Assembly: GCA_001972305.1 (NCBI GenBank)
Contig: BDDD01002693.1
Coordinates: 167,227 to 231,226 of the forward strand
From: Cephalotus follicularis
Taxonomy: Eukaryota > Streptophyta > Magnoliopsida > Oxalidales > Cephalotaceae
DNA: 64,000 nucleotides
Direction of reading: 5' to 3'
In this document: positions 35,033 to 47,640 of the stretch, piece after piece
Numbering within the stretch: the stretch's first letter is position 1
Layout: every line of letters begins with the position of its first letter
The notes under the pieces: generated by a model
Databases searched by the model: none
The model's input: the letters and a program-made list of their open reading frames with translations, nothing else
What the model was told of the DNA's origin: nothing
Translations under genes and position numbers: made by a program

Positions 35033-36561
35033 GATATGAACGAAGTGGTCAGTGTTATCTCATTCCTCACTCCTCCACGACACCAAAACTGCGTCGCGGG
35101 TGGGATGGACCCTATGGACTGATTGTCCCTATTATCAATATGGATTGTTATATGGATTGTCCACAGGCGTATGGCCTTCACGTGATTAGGATTAGCTAAA
35201 TATACCCCGCTTAGGGACGACTGGTATATTGAAGCTGTCCACGATTGCCATTTATACACATGACATCACATGGCATATTGATACACATATATATATTTTT
35301 CACACAATAACTTATGATTGCATTGGTTACATGCATAGCATACTGCTACCGTGTTACATGCTTCACATACTGTTACGCTGTTGCATCGCATGACATATCA
35401 TATAGCTTTCCTCCATATGGGTTGTGCGGCTACGGTTATGGACTAAATGGAAACGAATCGTGCGGTTATGGAATGGTTACAATTCGTGCGGTTATGGAAT
35501 GGTTACGAAAAGGATATGATATGGTTTTGGATCTTATCGTTATGGATCATGATGGTCCGGATTGTGATGGTATATGGACATTGATGGTGGCTATAGCTAG
35601 AGAGACTAGTGTTAGAGAATGTCCATCTTCTCTTCCCTGTTCTACTGACGGATGCTGCTCTAATCTGCCAGTGGAATGAGGACTTCTTCCTAGGACGCCA
35701 AGAGCGCCTAGTCTGTTACCTCGGCAGAGACGGCCGAGAAGAGCCAATACGCTTGAAAGGATTTCAGAAAGATATGGATGTTGATAATAGTGGCATGTAT
35801 CTAAATGCTAGATTTCATAGCAGGATTTATATCAATTGTTGTGCATACATCTCTCATATTGTACATACATCTCATAAGACATACTTATCTGCTACACTCC
35901 TATATGTACCTTGCATATGTGTATCCTACACAACCTTCGGGTTGCTGACCCATTGCATTGTATTGTAATGTAATGGGTCAGGTTTAGGTTCACGTGATGC
36001 ACAGCAGTGACCAGCCAGGTTAAATCGCAGGGTAAGGATTTACATCTCCTCTGACCTACTTTGTATAAATGTGATATTGTAAGTGGATAGATGTTGAAAA
36101 TGGTTGTATTTATGGTTATTGTATCAGAGACAAATCTAAAGATGTATTAGAGTTATGTTTTATGTTCAGCTATTGACCTGCCGGCTTGTGGTAGTGCTTG
36201 ATTTATATGTGTTGATGTAAAGGATATAGATGGGTCCTCCCATTGTGATATATTGCTGATTTCCTCCCACGGGAGTGTGATTGTTGAGGGCTGAGCCCAA
36301 GATATAAATTGAGTTTTTCTTTACAGGGGGTTTAGTCCGATAAAAGAATACTTCATGCTGAAATTTCGGGAGATTTTAAGAGTTAGTTTTTATTTAAATT
36401 GATTATTCCGCTGTTGTATTATGACTTTGATGTAAAGTTTTATAAATTTGAAATAGCACTTTCGGAATATGATTAATAAATGATATGAATGGATTGATTG
36501 AATGGAAGGTATCTCACGCGTCGGATTGTGGGGGTTTACCGTCGCAGTTCGGGGCGTGACA

Positions 36562-38681
36562 GCTTGGTATCAGATCCGGTCCTATGTTGTATACGCCAGG
36601 ATAGGGTCCTTGGCTAGTGGAATTGACAATGATTGATGGGGATAAAGTGCTATATTTGGAGTTACTTGGAGTAGCGGAATAATAAGTGTTACATGGAGTA
36701 TCTTGGAATTATGGTTATGAAAGTTGATAGCTGATTGTTGTCTCTTATATAAGGAAGAATATGGAAGGTCAACGCGGAAGAACCGCAAGAGGAGATAGAG
36801 CCGGGCCGTCGATGAGACGTACCCGAGCGAATAGAGCTATTGAAGGACGAGAGGAGAAGAAAGTGTGGCCCAAGAAGCAGAACATGTTGCTTCGACTCCA
36901 GAAGAGCCTAAAGATTATTCAAGAGAGATGCATGGCATGATGACCAAATGGATGGAATGATGCAGTGACAAGTGGCTACAAATTGACGGTAGCCAACGTG
37001 AGGCTAAGTTTATTAGGTTATGAAGGATAACATCTCATATGGTTTACATGGAAGTAAGGTAGGCTAAGAGGTTTCTTGCCTAACCCACAGATCAACGGAT
37101 CTTGCTAGGTGATCCGGTAGTGTTGCCGATGGATGAATTGGAAGTGATTACAGAGATGGATTCATAAGGATATGTGTTGTTATCGACAACCTTCAAGTCA
37201 CGATATGGACCTTATGAGTTGATCGTAATGTTGTTTGGGGTGACCAATGCCCTGTTGGATTCATGGACCTTATGGAAAGGGTGCGTGGTCCGTATCTTGA
37301 CCACTTCATCGTAGTCTCCTTCGATGATGTGTTTGTGCATTCCAAGTTGACGATATGCCGTGGAAAACGGATGCGCTGAGCATGGCAGGTCTTGCGAGAT
37401 CGCCAATGGTATGCCAAGTTCAGCGAATATGGATTTTGGTTATCGAAAGTAGTTTTCCTTGGTCATGATTTCTTCCGTTTCGGTTCATTTGTGAACCTAA
37501 CAATGATAGAAGTGATGAGGGATTGGAAATAGCCGATAAACGTGACAATAGTCCGTGGTAGTATCACCGCTTTGTCGAGGAAATTTTTCGGATTACTACA
37601 CCATTGACCCGATTGACATGCAAAAGACGGTGGTAGTATGGGATTACAATTATGAAGGAAATAGTTGAATTGTGTTTTAAGGTTGTTTGGGGAAGTGAGC
37701 TCCTATGTCCCAAGGAAAGTTGGAACCTCATGAGTGAGTTATTCCACTCACGACCTAGAATTTGCAGCGTTAGCCGTGCGTTATGCCAACGGAGACCTTG
37801 TCTATATGGCACAAAGTTAGAAGTTTTCACAGATCACAAGGGTTCGAAACATCCTTTCTCCTAGAAGGATTCAAATATGAGACAAAGAAGGTGGATGGAG
37901 CTGCTCAATGGTTACATCTGTGAGATCCAATGTCAACCAGACGAGGCTAATATGGTGGTAGACGCCGTAAGTCGCCGATTAGCTTGGTTGATGTTCTCCC
38001 AAGTTCAAGCACGACCATGGACGATGGATAGAATTGAGAGGCTCAAGGGATGGATGGTGAATTGCTTAAGGCTGCATTACATGATCAAGACGAATTCAAA
38101 CCCGAATCCTCGATTCATGGTGAGGAAATGATAAGATCCCAATACAGAGTTTGTATCCTTTATAATAAATGGTTGAAGGGTGAGCTATGGTCATAAGCCT
38201 ATCGCTCCAGTATCTCAGTACATGCGGCGATTAGCAAGATGTACCAGGATCTGAAGCCCAATTTGGTGGAATGACATGACGAAAGAGTGGGCATAGTAAC
38301 CAATAGGCTTGTCTTACCCCTCAGCCTACGGGATCAAAACCTACCATATAAGGTAGAGTGTATACCATGGATCAGGGTGGCATCGCAGAAGCGTGATGGA
38401 TAGGGATAACAGTTGGAATGGACCCCTGTCGTTAGCAGAATTCACACGGGGAGATCATGTATTGCATAATGTGTTCATGTCTCAATGCTCAAAATGTATT
38501 ATCCAGATCCTTCTCACGTGCTACAATATGGGCCGTTAGAGTTAAGGACGGATACGAACTTCAAGAGAAACTTATATGGGTGATCGATTGTCATGAAACG
38601 CGAGGAAGAAACGAAGACATTCTACCCCCACGTGATTTAACCAGGGAATCTCGGGACGAGATTTCTCTAACGAGGGGAGGA
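36562..38681 (+). pseudogene. Element E interior: primer site, gag, RT, RNase H and integrase remnants
   Basis: The primer site TGGTATCAGATC is at 36565-36576. A gag-like start (MEGQRGRTARGDRAGPSM) is at 36761, similar in its arginine/glycine bias to D. Around 37190-37560 are reverse-transcriptase phrases (SRYGPYELIV, GPYLDHFIVVSFDDVFVHSK). Around 37800-38000 are RNase H phrases (LYGTKLEVFTDHKGSKHPF, MRQRRWMELLNGY). Near 38450-38660 are remains of the integrase end. A purine tract (CGAGGGGAGGA) at 38671-38681 abuts the 3' LTR. Fossil, heavily decayed. Confidence 0.75.
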
Positions 38682-38751
38682 TGTAAGCCCCCAATATATA
38701 TATATATATATATTATATAGTATATATATATTAAAAAAAAAAGATAGACAC

Positions 38752-38772
38752 ACGGGCGCATAAAGCGCCCGT
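38752..38772 (+). other. Subterminal hairpin of E 3' LTR
   Basis: Identical to the 5' LTR copy: ACGGGCGC / ATAAA / GCGCCCGT. Confidence 0.7.
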
Positions 38773-40847
38773 ATGAAAGAACGAAAGGGGGAAGAGAGAG
38801 ATAAGAATAAGGGAGCGGGAGAAAGAGCCAGAGAGCGGGAGAGAGAGAGGTGCCGGGGGAAACGACGGCGCCGGACCAGGAGCTCACCGGTCAGAGCCTC
38901 CACCGTCGATGTCATGCCTCCTTTCCTCTTCTCTTTTCTTTTCTTCTTCCATTTTCTTCTCCCCGATGCCAAGCCACTGTGCACATTGCCGTGTGTTCCA
39001 CCGCCGGTTAGTGTTGCGGGAAGGTCCGGTCTTCACCTAGGAGGCCGGCTACACCTATTTCAATGGCTGATTTGGCGCCATTGAGCCAGAAATGGCCGGA
39101 TTCGAACTGGCGAGTTGACTCAGTGAAGCCAACTTGCTGCCGCCTTTGACCGCACGTTTAGCGCTGAGTCTTGGCCGGTTTAAGGTAGTGGTGTGTTGAC
39201 CTGATGATTGTGTGGCGATTTCGGGTGGTGACCGAAGTTGTGGTTGACCGGTGAGTTGACTCGGTGAGTCGAACTCACTGCCGGCCGTGACTGGGCGTTT
39301 CGGCACCGATTCACGGTGAGTTACGGGTGGAGACACCTTAAGCCGACTGTTTCGTGACATTTTTGTGAAGTGGCCGGAATTGTGGATATCCAGTGAGTCA
39401 ACTCAGTGAGTTGACTCATTTTCGGCTGTGACTGCGCGATTCACGACGAGTCGCGGTTATCACTGTGTAGATAGTAACGGAATGTATGATTGTTATTGTA
39501 GTGATACAAGGAGAGAAATAGAACTCTGTTGACACATGATGGAGCTGTGCTCGTGACGACGAGTGAAGCTTAGAGGAGGTAGTGGTCCGTCGATTCTACT
39601 GCAAATCCTCCCAACTCACAAGCTCAGCTGTTAACAGGTAGGGTATACATTTGCTCCGATGGTAAGCGCTGAGATGGTTGTTGCCTTGATCCTATTCGTA
39701 TACGCCGGTATGGGATGGTGGTATACAAATGGTAGATCACTAGAGTAAGTTATGCTACTTGCATTGCATTCGTGCACTCTAAATGGTAATATGGATTGAT
39801 ATGTGTACGAATTGTAATTATATGAATGCATGATTGTACATATATACATACGAGTATACAGAGGGATGTGGATATTGCATATGGTATGAGGTTTAGATGT
39901 TGAATTGAGAGGAGATGAGTTCTTGCCTTCTCTCAACTCACGGGCTATGGGATGAATCCAAAAGGGCTTTGAACTGTTTTAGATATGGTTTTCACCGAAT
40001 TGCGAACTGTTTTGCAAAATGATATTTCTTCCAAAACCGTCGACGCTTTCTTTGTAATTGTCGATGCTTTTATGTGTTAAACCAAACAGTCGACGCCTTA
40101 TGCTTTCAAACAAACTGTTGATGCTTTATACTTATGCTTTTTAAAGCCGTCGACACCTAGGGCTAAGCATCGACGCTTAGTGCCCTATTTTAGTTAAACT
40201 CAACTGTTTTATATGGTTTTGATCTGAAATGGATTTCTATACAAATGGATTTCATCGGAAGCCTTCCTAAGGCCTTGTAACCTATGAAAATCCTCTTGTG
40301 ACGTTTTTAAACCACAGATCAACCTGCAAAATGAATCTTTAAACGAAGTTTCACAAAAAAGGGATTTAATACAAATGGTTTTTAAAAATGGTTAGGATAG
40401 TTCCATTTGGATATTTGGACGCGGATATGTTATTTGGACTTCCTCTCCATTATTTTATGGATTTCAAATGGTTAGGATAGTTCCATTGGGACATCTGGTC
40501 GCGGATTCTCCCATTTGGACTTCCTTTCCATTGATTATAACATCGATAGGGACCAATCAAATGATATATGAAAATTGATTACAAAATGGATTATGGAAAT
40601 GAAAATGGCCATTGAATATGAAAAATGATTTATGACTATGAAATTGATCTTATATGATTTGACGGATGCGGATCCATGAGAGCCTTTACAAACTGATTCC
40701 TATCATTTAAAAGCATACGTGATTTTGGGTCACAACTACGGGATGGATTGTTGATTGTATTGTATGAGACCTAAATGAGATAACCCATTCATGATCCTCA
40801 CCTCCGTCATGAAGGTCATGAATGCTAGACCACATTGTCTAGTATCC

Positions 40848-41044
40848 AAATACACCACGTGGACCCCACATCGTGGGAGGACCCAATACACTATATGGAC
40901 CCCACTCGTTGGGAGGACCCAAATACACTACATGGACCCCACTCGTTATGAGGACCCAAATACACTACGTGGACCCCACATCGTGGGAGGACCCGATACA
41001 CTACGTGGACCCCACTCGTTGGGAGGCCCCAAATACACTACGAT
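40848..41044 (+). repeat. 36-base tandem array in E 3' LTR (about 5 units)
   Basis: Same unit as the 5' LTR array, one unit shorter, so units were gained or lost after insertion. Confidence 0.85.
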
Positions 41045-42563
41045 ATGAACGACGTGGTCAGTGTTATCTCATTCCTCACTCCTCCATGACACCAAAAGTG
41101 CGTTGCGGGTGGGATGGACCCTATGGACTGATTGTCCCTATGATCGATATGGATTGTTTGCAGGCCTATGGCCTTGATGTGATTAGGACTAGCTAAATAT
41201 ACCCCGCTTAGGGATGGCTGGTATATTGAAGCTATCCACGATTGCCATTTATACACATGACATCACATGGCATATTGATACACCTATATATATTATTCAC
41301 ACAATAACTTATGATTACATTGGTTGCATGCACAGCATACTGCTACCCTGTTACATGCTTCACATACTGTTATGTTGTTGTATCGCATGACATATCATAT
41401 AACTTTCCTCCATATGGGTTGTACGGCTGCGGTTATGGACTAAATGGTTACGAATCGTGCGGTTATGGTATGGTTACGATTCGTGCGGTTATGGAATGGT
41501 TACGAAAAGGATATGATATGGTTTTGGATCATATCATTATGGATCGTGATGGTCCGGATTGTGATGGTATATGGACATTGATGGTGGCTGTAGCTAGAGA
41601 GACCAGTGTTAGAGAATGTCCATCTTCTCTTCCCTGTTCTACTTACGGATGTTGCTCTAATCTGCCAGTGGAATGAGGACTTCTTCCTAGGACGCCAAGA
41701 GCGCCTAGTCTGTTACCTCGACAGAGACGGCTGAGAAGAGCCAATACGCTTGAAAGGATTTTAGAATGATATGGATGTTGATAATAGTGGCATGTATCTA
41801 AATGCTAGATTTCATAGTAGGATTTATATCAATTGTTGTGCACACATCTCTCATATTGTACACACATCTCATAAGACATACTTATCTGTTGCACTCCTAT
41901 ATGTACCTTGCATATATGTATCCTACACAACCTTCGGGTTGCTGACCCATTGCATTGTATTGTAATGTAATGGGTCAGGTTTAGGTCCAGGTGATGCGCA
42001 GCAGTGACCAGCCAGGTTAAATCGCAGGGTAAGGATTAGCATCTCCTCTGACCTACTTTGTATAAATGTGATATTGTAAGTGGACAGATGTTGAAAACGG
42101 TTGTATTTATGGTTACTGTATCAGAGAGAAATCTAAAGATGTATTAGAGTTATGTTTTATGTTCAGCTATTGACCTGCTGGCTTGTGGCAGTGCTTGATT
42201 TATATGTGTTTATGTAAAGGATATAGATGGGTCCTCCCATTGTGATATATTGCTGATTTCCTCCTACGGGAGTGTGGTTGTTGAGGGTTGAGCCCAAGAT
42301 ATAAATTCAGTTTTTCTTTACAGGGGGTTTAGTCCGATAAATGAATACTTCACGCCGAAATTTTGGGAGATTTTAAGAGTTAGTTTTTATTTGAATTGAT
42401 TATTCCGCTGTTGTATTATGACTTTGATTTAAAGTTTTATAAATTTGAAATAGCACTTTTGGAATATGATTGATAAATGATATGAATGGATTGATTGAAT
42501 TGAAGGTATCTCACGCGTCAGATTGTGGGGCTTTACCCTCGCGGTTCGGGGCGTGACACCAAC

Positions 42564-42751
42564 ACCCAATCAATCACTCAATCATCAACACGACTATTCC
42601 ATCGTTCAACACGATAGGTAGGTCGAGAACAATACTCTGGTTCAATCAGTTAGTCAAGAAATCTAGTGGTCGATGAATTAGGGGGCCAGTTATGTCAATT
42701 GAAACTGTTGTACAATCAATTGATCTGCAGAAAGATCGTGACCTACGTAAC
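42564..42751. other. Short unassigned stretch between E and G
   Basis: 188 bases with no coding sequence and no repeat I can place. With the CCAAC copy it would have continued from the sequence at 32673-32685 before E inserted. Confidence 0.5.
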
Positions 42752-44199
42752 TGTAATGTCCAAAAAATTCCATTAATGTATTATTGTAATTTTCCTTGTA
42801 ATCTTACGGAGAATTAATGAGAATTATGACTTTTTAGCTTAATGTTGAATTTTGAAGGGAAGGTGTTAAAGAGTATTGATGTATTGATTGAAAATGCAAG
42901 AAAAGGGGCGTTGAGCATCGACGCCAAGAAATGGCATCAACGCCAAAGACTACACACTACGCCTAAGGCTTTTGGCCCTAAAGACGTTAACACCATGAAA
43001 TAGCGCCGACTCCAAGATGTGAGCGCCACGCGTAAGGATCTTGCCTTATGCGTTGACGCTAAAGGGAGGAGTGTTAACGCGGTTTGTGGAACCTGTTAGC
43101 GCTAAGGAAGATGGTCAACGTGTCGACATGCATCGTAAACGTTGACGCCTAAAATGTCGGTAGAATAAGACAAGAGCACTGACAAAAGACACGTGAAGGA
43201 CAGGTGTGAGACACTTTATCTCTACCCAATGCTCTGAAATGGTAGAGATATGAGAAAGAGTAGACATGTGTGTACAGGCGGGCAGAGAGAAGAAAAAGAG
43301 AGAGAGAGAGACGCATGGCGCCTTGCATGCAGGTAAGGGGGAGACACAGAGAAACTCCTCCATAATGCACACCTCTCCTGTCTTCTCCAACCTGCAGTGA
43401 AAGAGAAAGGAGAGAGGAACCGGGAGAAAGAGAGAGAATGTAACACCCCCGATTCGGAAGGGAGTCGTTACGGTTCCTAATCCGAGACTAAACATAACCT
43501 ATCTTATAACATGGCTAGATTTTATTCTTTTTATCAAAATATTAACTCATCTTTTATTCAAATTTGCGTGATGGTCTAAACATAACATATATATAATCTA
43601 ATAAATAATCTGAAAACTTTATTCATAATCTAAAACTTAAACATAGTCTGGAAAGTTAAACATAAACCAAAAGCTTAAACATAATTCTAAGTCATATACT
43701 GAAAGGCATAACATAGTTCAAATAGTGGTCTTAACATGACCCTAAATAACTAAGCAAAAACGAGTCCATCTCCTAAGTAATCCTTATCATAGGTGACATC
43801 TCGCTCATCACGCATTGCCCGGATGCTGTCCCAGAAAACCTGCCGTATGGAAACAAAAATGCGGCTGAGCAAACCTCAGTACGGATATAGAATCATAAGA
43901 CATAAAACGGTAATTTTAAAAGATAGAAAATACCCGAATCTTCAAATATCATATACTTATGCATAAAAATAAATTAACATTATTTTCAAAAAAAAAAGAG
44001 TGAAGGTAAGTAGTCATACAATCAATTCAAAACGAATATCTAATTTTTAAAACGTTATTCAATTTAAAAACAAAATTCAAGTTCAAAATCCCAAAACACA
44101 TTCAAAACGAAAAAAACAAACAGTATCCATATTAAACGTTCAAATTACTTTAACGTCAGTCAAGTTTAAAGTTTTCAAAATAAAACTTATCCGATTCCA

Positions 44200-44720
44200 T
44201 AATCTCATCATAGAGATCCAAACATATCACAGAGACTTATCCGATTCCGATATCTCATTACCGAGATCCAAAGCGCATACACATANNNNNNNNNNNNNNN
44301 NNNNNNNNNNNNNNNNNNNNNNNNNNNNNNNNNNNNNNNNNNNNNNNNNNNNNNNNNNNNNNNNNNNNNNNNNNNNNNNNNNNNNNNNNNNNNNNNNNNN
44401 NNNNNNNNNNNNNNNNNNNNNNNNNNNNNNNNNNNNNNNNNNNNNNNNNNNNNNNNNNNNNNNNNNNNNNNNNNNNNNNNNNNNNNNNNNNNTTATTTAT
44501 AAAGTAAAACTATCTTTTTATTTACTACGGTAAAACCGATAGGAGGGTATCAAGAAACGAAGATCCGTACGTTATTTACAAAGTGAAACAGGACAGTTTC
44601 AATAAAATCAGATAACCGAAGAACGATAGAATCCATACGTTATCCATAAAGTAAAACTATCTTTTTACTATAAAAACAGTAGGAGGGTGTCAAGGAACGA
44701 AACATCCGTACCTTAGGCGA
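44200..44720. repeat. Tandem duplications flanking the assembly gap in M
   Basis: A phrase of about 50 bases (ACTTATCCGATTCC..., ATCTCAT..., GAGATCCAAA) is present twice at 44187-44275. Right of the gap, a block of about 150 bases (TAAAGTAAAACTATCTTTTT, then AGGAGGGT(A/G)TCAAG(A/G)AACGAA) is present twice at 44493-44715. The gap therefore probably sits in a longer tandem array that did not assemble. Confidence 0.65.
44286..44492. other. Assembly gap (207 N)
   Basis: A run of N inside solo LTR M, with repeated sequence on both sides. Confidence 0.99.
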
Positions 44721-44934
44721 TCACAAAATAACTTTACGAATTGATCAACAATTTCTAATTGTCCCTCGGAGCACAAAAATCTGAAAGATACAATACCATT
44801 CATACAAGGGTTCAAAATCACTTTCAATCATCAAACAACAATTTAACAGTGTTTAAAACATACCCCAAATCATTAGACGGACAAACAGATTACAAAACTT
44901 GAAACCAGAAAATTCACTGGACAATTCCAGTCTA

Positions 44935-45140
44935 CTGTATCAAGATCCAGTCGACTACTCAAAGGTGACAGTCAACCGTGTGGCATAGGCAGCCAACTAC
45001 TCAAACTGGGTTGAATCCAGTCAACTGTGACAGGGGGTCCAGTCGATTGTGAAAGGCAACCAGTCGACTGTTTTACAAAGCAGTCGATTACTCAAGGTCT
45101 AACAGTCGACTGTTTAAATGGACAGTCGACTGTTCTGCTC
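44935..45140. repeat. CAGTCGACTG motif cluster in M
   Basis: About ten copies or near copies of CAGTCGACTG/CAGTCGATTG/CAGTCAACTG, spaced 15-30 bases. The full motif is a palindrome sharing the core GTCGAC with clusters in other LTRs here. Confidence 0.75.
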
Positions 45141-47377
45141 GATAGAACAGCAAAATACAGCAGTTTCAATTCCAATTTTCTGTCAAACTTCCAATATTAC
45201 TATACTAGATGGTTTTAAACATTTACATAGGACTTATGTGACTTATTAGTTGCATTTAAACATCCAGAAATCATGCAGTGGGTGATTACACTTTTAAAGA
45301 GAGGCAAGTTCCAATTCTTTATATGCATAACTATGTGATCAATTTCTGTCATATACCAATTTCTAGTTTCACAATTTGTTTATAACCATTACTAGACACT
45401 TCAAGGCTTGCTAACAATCTCAGAAACATTAACCAACCATACATGGCAGGGATTAAAACAAAACATGCTAGCAACCAACATGCAATAAAATTCGGCTGTC
45501 ATTAAACTAATTTAATTATTAAACCATAATAACAGAGGAACAAACCTGATTCAGTGAAGCAAAGAAGACAAAAACAGGCTCTAATCCTTGCAAATTCGGT
45601 TACTATGAGAGACACACACAATGGAGGCACACACAATGGATAATGGCATACATATACAATATGGGAAAGGCAATTTAGGTCATGGTAATGCAGAAAAGGA
45701 ATCCAAATCTGATATAATGTGGAAATAGGGCATAATTTCGGGATTGCTAGAGAGAAAGGAAGGCAAGAAATCAGATTTTAAGAAGGAAGAAGGAAGAAAA
45801 CGGGAAAGGGAGGGAAGAAAATAGAAACAAAATAAAATTGCCATAATTCATTTATTTTATTTCCAATATAATACACTTTTGCCATATTAATAATTAAACT
45901 AATTTATAATACAAACAATTGATTTTATCTTTCCCATAATCCCTATTCCAATCATTTAGCAAAAGCCCAAAGGTGGTATTATTTAGTCTAAGTCATAAAA
46001 GCCCAAAATTATAATATCATATAACCCGTAATTTAAAATAGGCCAACCATATAATAACAAAACATTAAAATTTTGTTTTTCCAACAATCATATTCTAATA
46101 AATATGAAAAGCCCTAAGTCTAAAATCATATAGCCCAAAGAACACATTATGCCAACACAATAAATAAATCAAATTTAAAATCCAAAAATATGCACACGAA
46201 AATCGGGGTATTATAGAGAAGAGAGAGGGGAAACAATATCCTCCATTTTTGGGCTAAGCAAAAGCTTGGAAAGCTTGAAGCTTGGGAGTTAGAAGCTCAA
46301 ACTTGGAGCTACTGGACTAGAGCTAAGGGCTCAAGAGCCACTGGTCGGTAAAGCTTGAAGGGGTGGACTTCGATTCCTAACTTGGAATCTGAGGTAGGGA
46401 TCATATAACTGTATTTTTGAGTTTAATTATAATAAGAGTCTTTTGGTGAAATGCATAAATGGTGGGTTTGTGGATTGAGTGAATACTGTGGTTGTCTTTG
46501 AATGATAAACTGTTATGGATATCCTGTTTGGATGAATTTGGACTAAGTATTGCATGTGTTGGTTTGCTTGGATCCACTGTTTTGTAACATGGTTGTGCGT
46601 TGCAATGGAAGAGACGCTGTTATGGTCTCACAGACGTTGACGCCTAGAGTGCGCGTCAACGCCTTGATCTGTTATATGAGACAAAGAAGCTCAAATCGTT
46701 GATGCCTAAGGTTACTTACCTTAAAGCGTCGACGCCAAGAGGTAAAGCGCTGACACTCAAGGATCCTTGCCTTGAAGCATCGAAACCGAAGAGGCTAGAC
46801 ATTGACGCCTAAGTGTCTACCATAGACATGGTGCGCTAGTAACGTTAACACCTGGAACATGTATTGACGCCTAGAGCGAGTGTTGGCGCCTGAGAGGATT
46901 GCCACGCAAAGTGACTCCTAGAGTAGACGTTGACGCTTAAGAGAATTGCGATAACGTTGACGTGTATAGGGTATACGTCAATGCCAAAAGAGACTGATTA
47001 CGTTTTGGAGCACAAGGTGCTGTACACGTTGACGCCAAAACGGTCTATTGCATGTTGAGCATATGTTTGTTTGCATATTGCTATGATTTGGTCGAGATTT
47101 CCTCGCCATGTGCCGGTTAGCGTCGATATATGTATGGATTAAATTGAGTAAATGACTTCTAAAATGTTTGTCATTTTGGAAAAGTATATACATGATTTTA
47201 CTATAAATCAATATTTGATATGAAATATTACATTTCAACAAATTTGAAATGTGATTTGTGATGCATAAATTACTTGATGATGATTTTTGAAAGGATTTAT
47301 TATAAATATATCCAAAAGTGTTTAAGATTTCAAGCATTTATGAATGTATAAATTACTTGAAACATAATTGATTGGAT

Positions 47378-47640
47378 GAGCTTTCCTAGCACCATCGGGA
47401 TGGTTAGCTTACGAGCTTTCCTAGCTCGGGAGGGGCCGGTTAGCATGATTGGATTGTTGAGCTTTCCTCGCCTTGGATGGTCAGCCTGCGTGCTTTCCCC
47501 GCCTTGGATGGTTAGCATTATTGGATTTTGGGATGTTGTTTCTCGCCTTGGACGGTCAGCCTGCGTGCCTTCCTCGCCTTGGACGGTTAGTATCTTTTGA
47601 GTAGTCAAGCTTTCCTAGCCTTATGTCGGTTAGCTTCGAT
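47378..47640 (+). repeat. Minisatellite in element G 5' LTR
   Basis: Units of about 35-40 bases read GAGCTTTCCTCGCCTTGGA followed by (T/C)GGTTAGC or GGTCAGCCTGCGT, about seven in total. A lone related unit (TTTCCTCGCCATGTGCCGGT) lies near 47098. A 74-codon open frame across it simply reflects the repeat. Confidence 0.75.

Larger units (their letters stand above)
32686..36561 (+). repeat. Element E 5' LTR
   Basis: Contains the subterminal hairpin (32727-32747), a GA-rich block (32750-32830), a GTCGACGC cluster (34010-34130), the 36-base array (34802-35032), GGTTATGG repeats (35435-35530) and a GTAATGGGTCAGG-type stretch near 35970. Open frames of about 95-125 codons inside are not supported as genes. 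Confidence 0.88.
32686..42558 (+). mobile_element. Element E: Ty3/gypsy element with giant LTRs, heavily decayed
   Basis: LTRs of 3876 bases (32686-36561) and 3877 bases (38682-42558) start TGTAAGCC and end GGGGCGTGACA. CCAAC flanks the element at 32681-32685 and 42559-42563. The interior is only 2.12 kb, so LTRs make up nearly four fifths of it. Recognisable parts are a primer site, the gag start, pieces of reverse transcriptase and RNase H, the integrase end and a purine tract. Breaks are too numerous to count by eye. LTR stretches compared by eye differ by roughly 8-10%, older than D. Solo LTR K belongs to the same family. Confidence 0.88.
38682..42558 (+). repeat. Element E 3' LTR
   Basis: Matches the 5' LTR along its length. 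It has an expanded TATATA run after the start, the same perfect hairpin (38752-38772), the GTCGACGC cluster (40036-40180) and the 36-base array (40848-41044, about 5 units). Confidence 0.88.
43439..46215 (-). mobile_element. Element M: minus-strand solo LTR (Ty3/gypsy-type)
   Basis: The plus strand starts TGTAACACCCCCGATT and ends AATCGGGGTATTATA, which are inverted repeats of each other. GAGAA precedes (43434-43438) and follows (46216-46220). The GGGG-rich end and a 'ctgaggtttgctcagccgc' passage on the minus strand near 43870 show the LTR reads right to left. No coding remains. It holds an assembly gap (44286-44492), duplicated blocks around the gap, and a cluster of CAGTCGACTG motifs. Size 2.78 kb including the gap. 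Confidence 0.78.

Noticed and set aside
35314-35679. 121-codon open frame, also at 41311-41676
   Set aside because: It is an LTR passenger frame over short repeats; the K copy is much shorter. Duplication by the LTRs, not selection, explains the shared length.
43115-43495. Minus-strand open frames of 73-126 codons with hydrophobic runs
   Set aside because: They cross the boundary between the G LTR and inserted LTR M, so they cannot be an old gene; the Leu/Ser/Phe content comes from GA-rich plus-strand sequence.
47376-47600. 74-codon open frame in the G LTR
   Set aside because: It spans the minisatellite and reflects the repeated unit.
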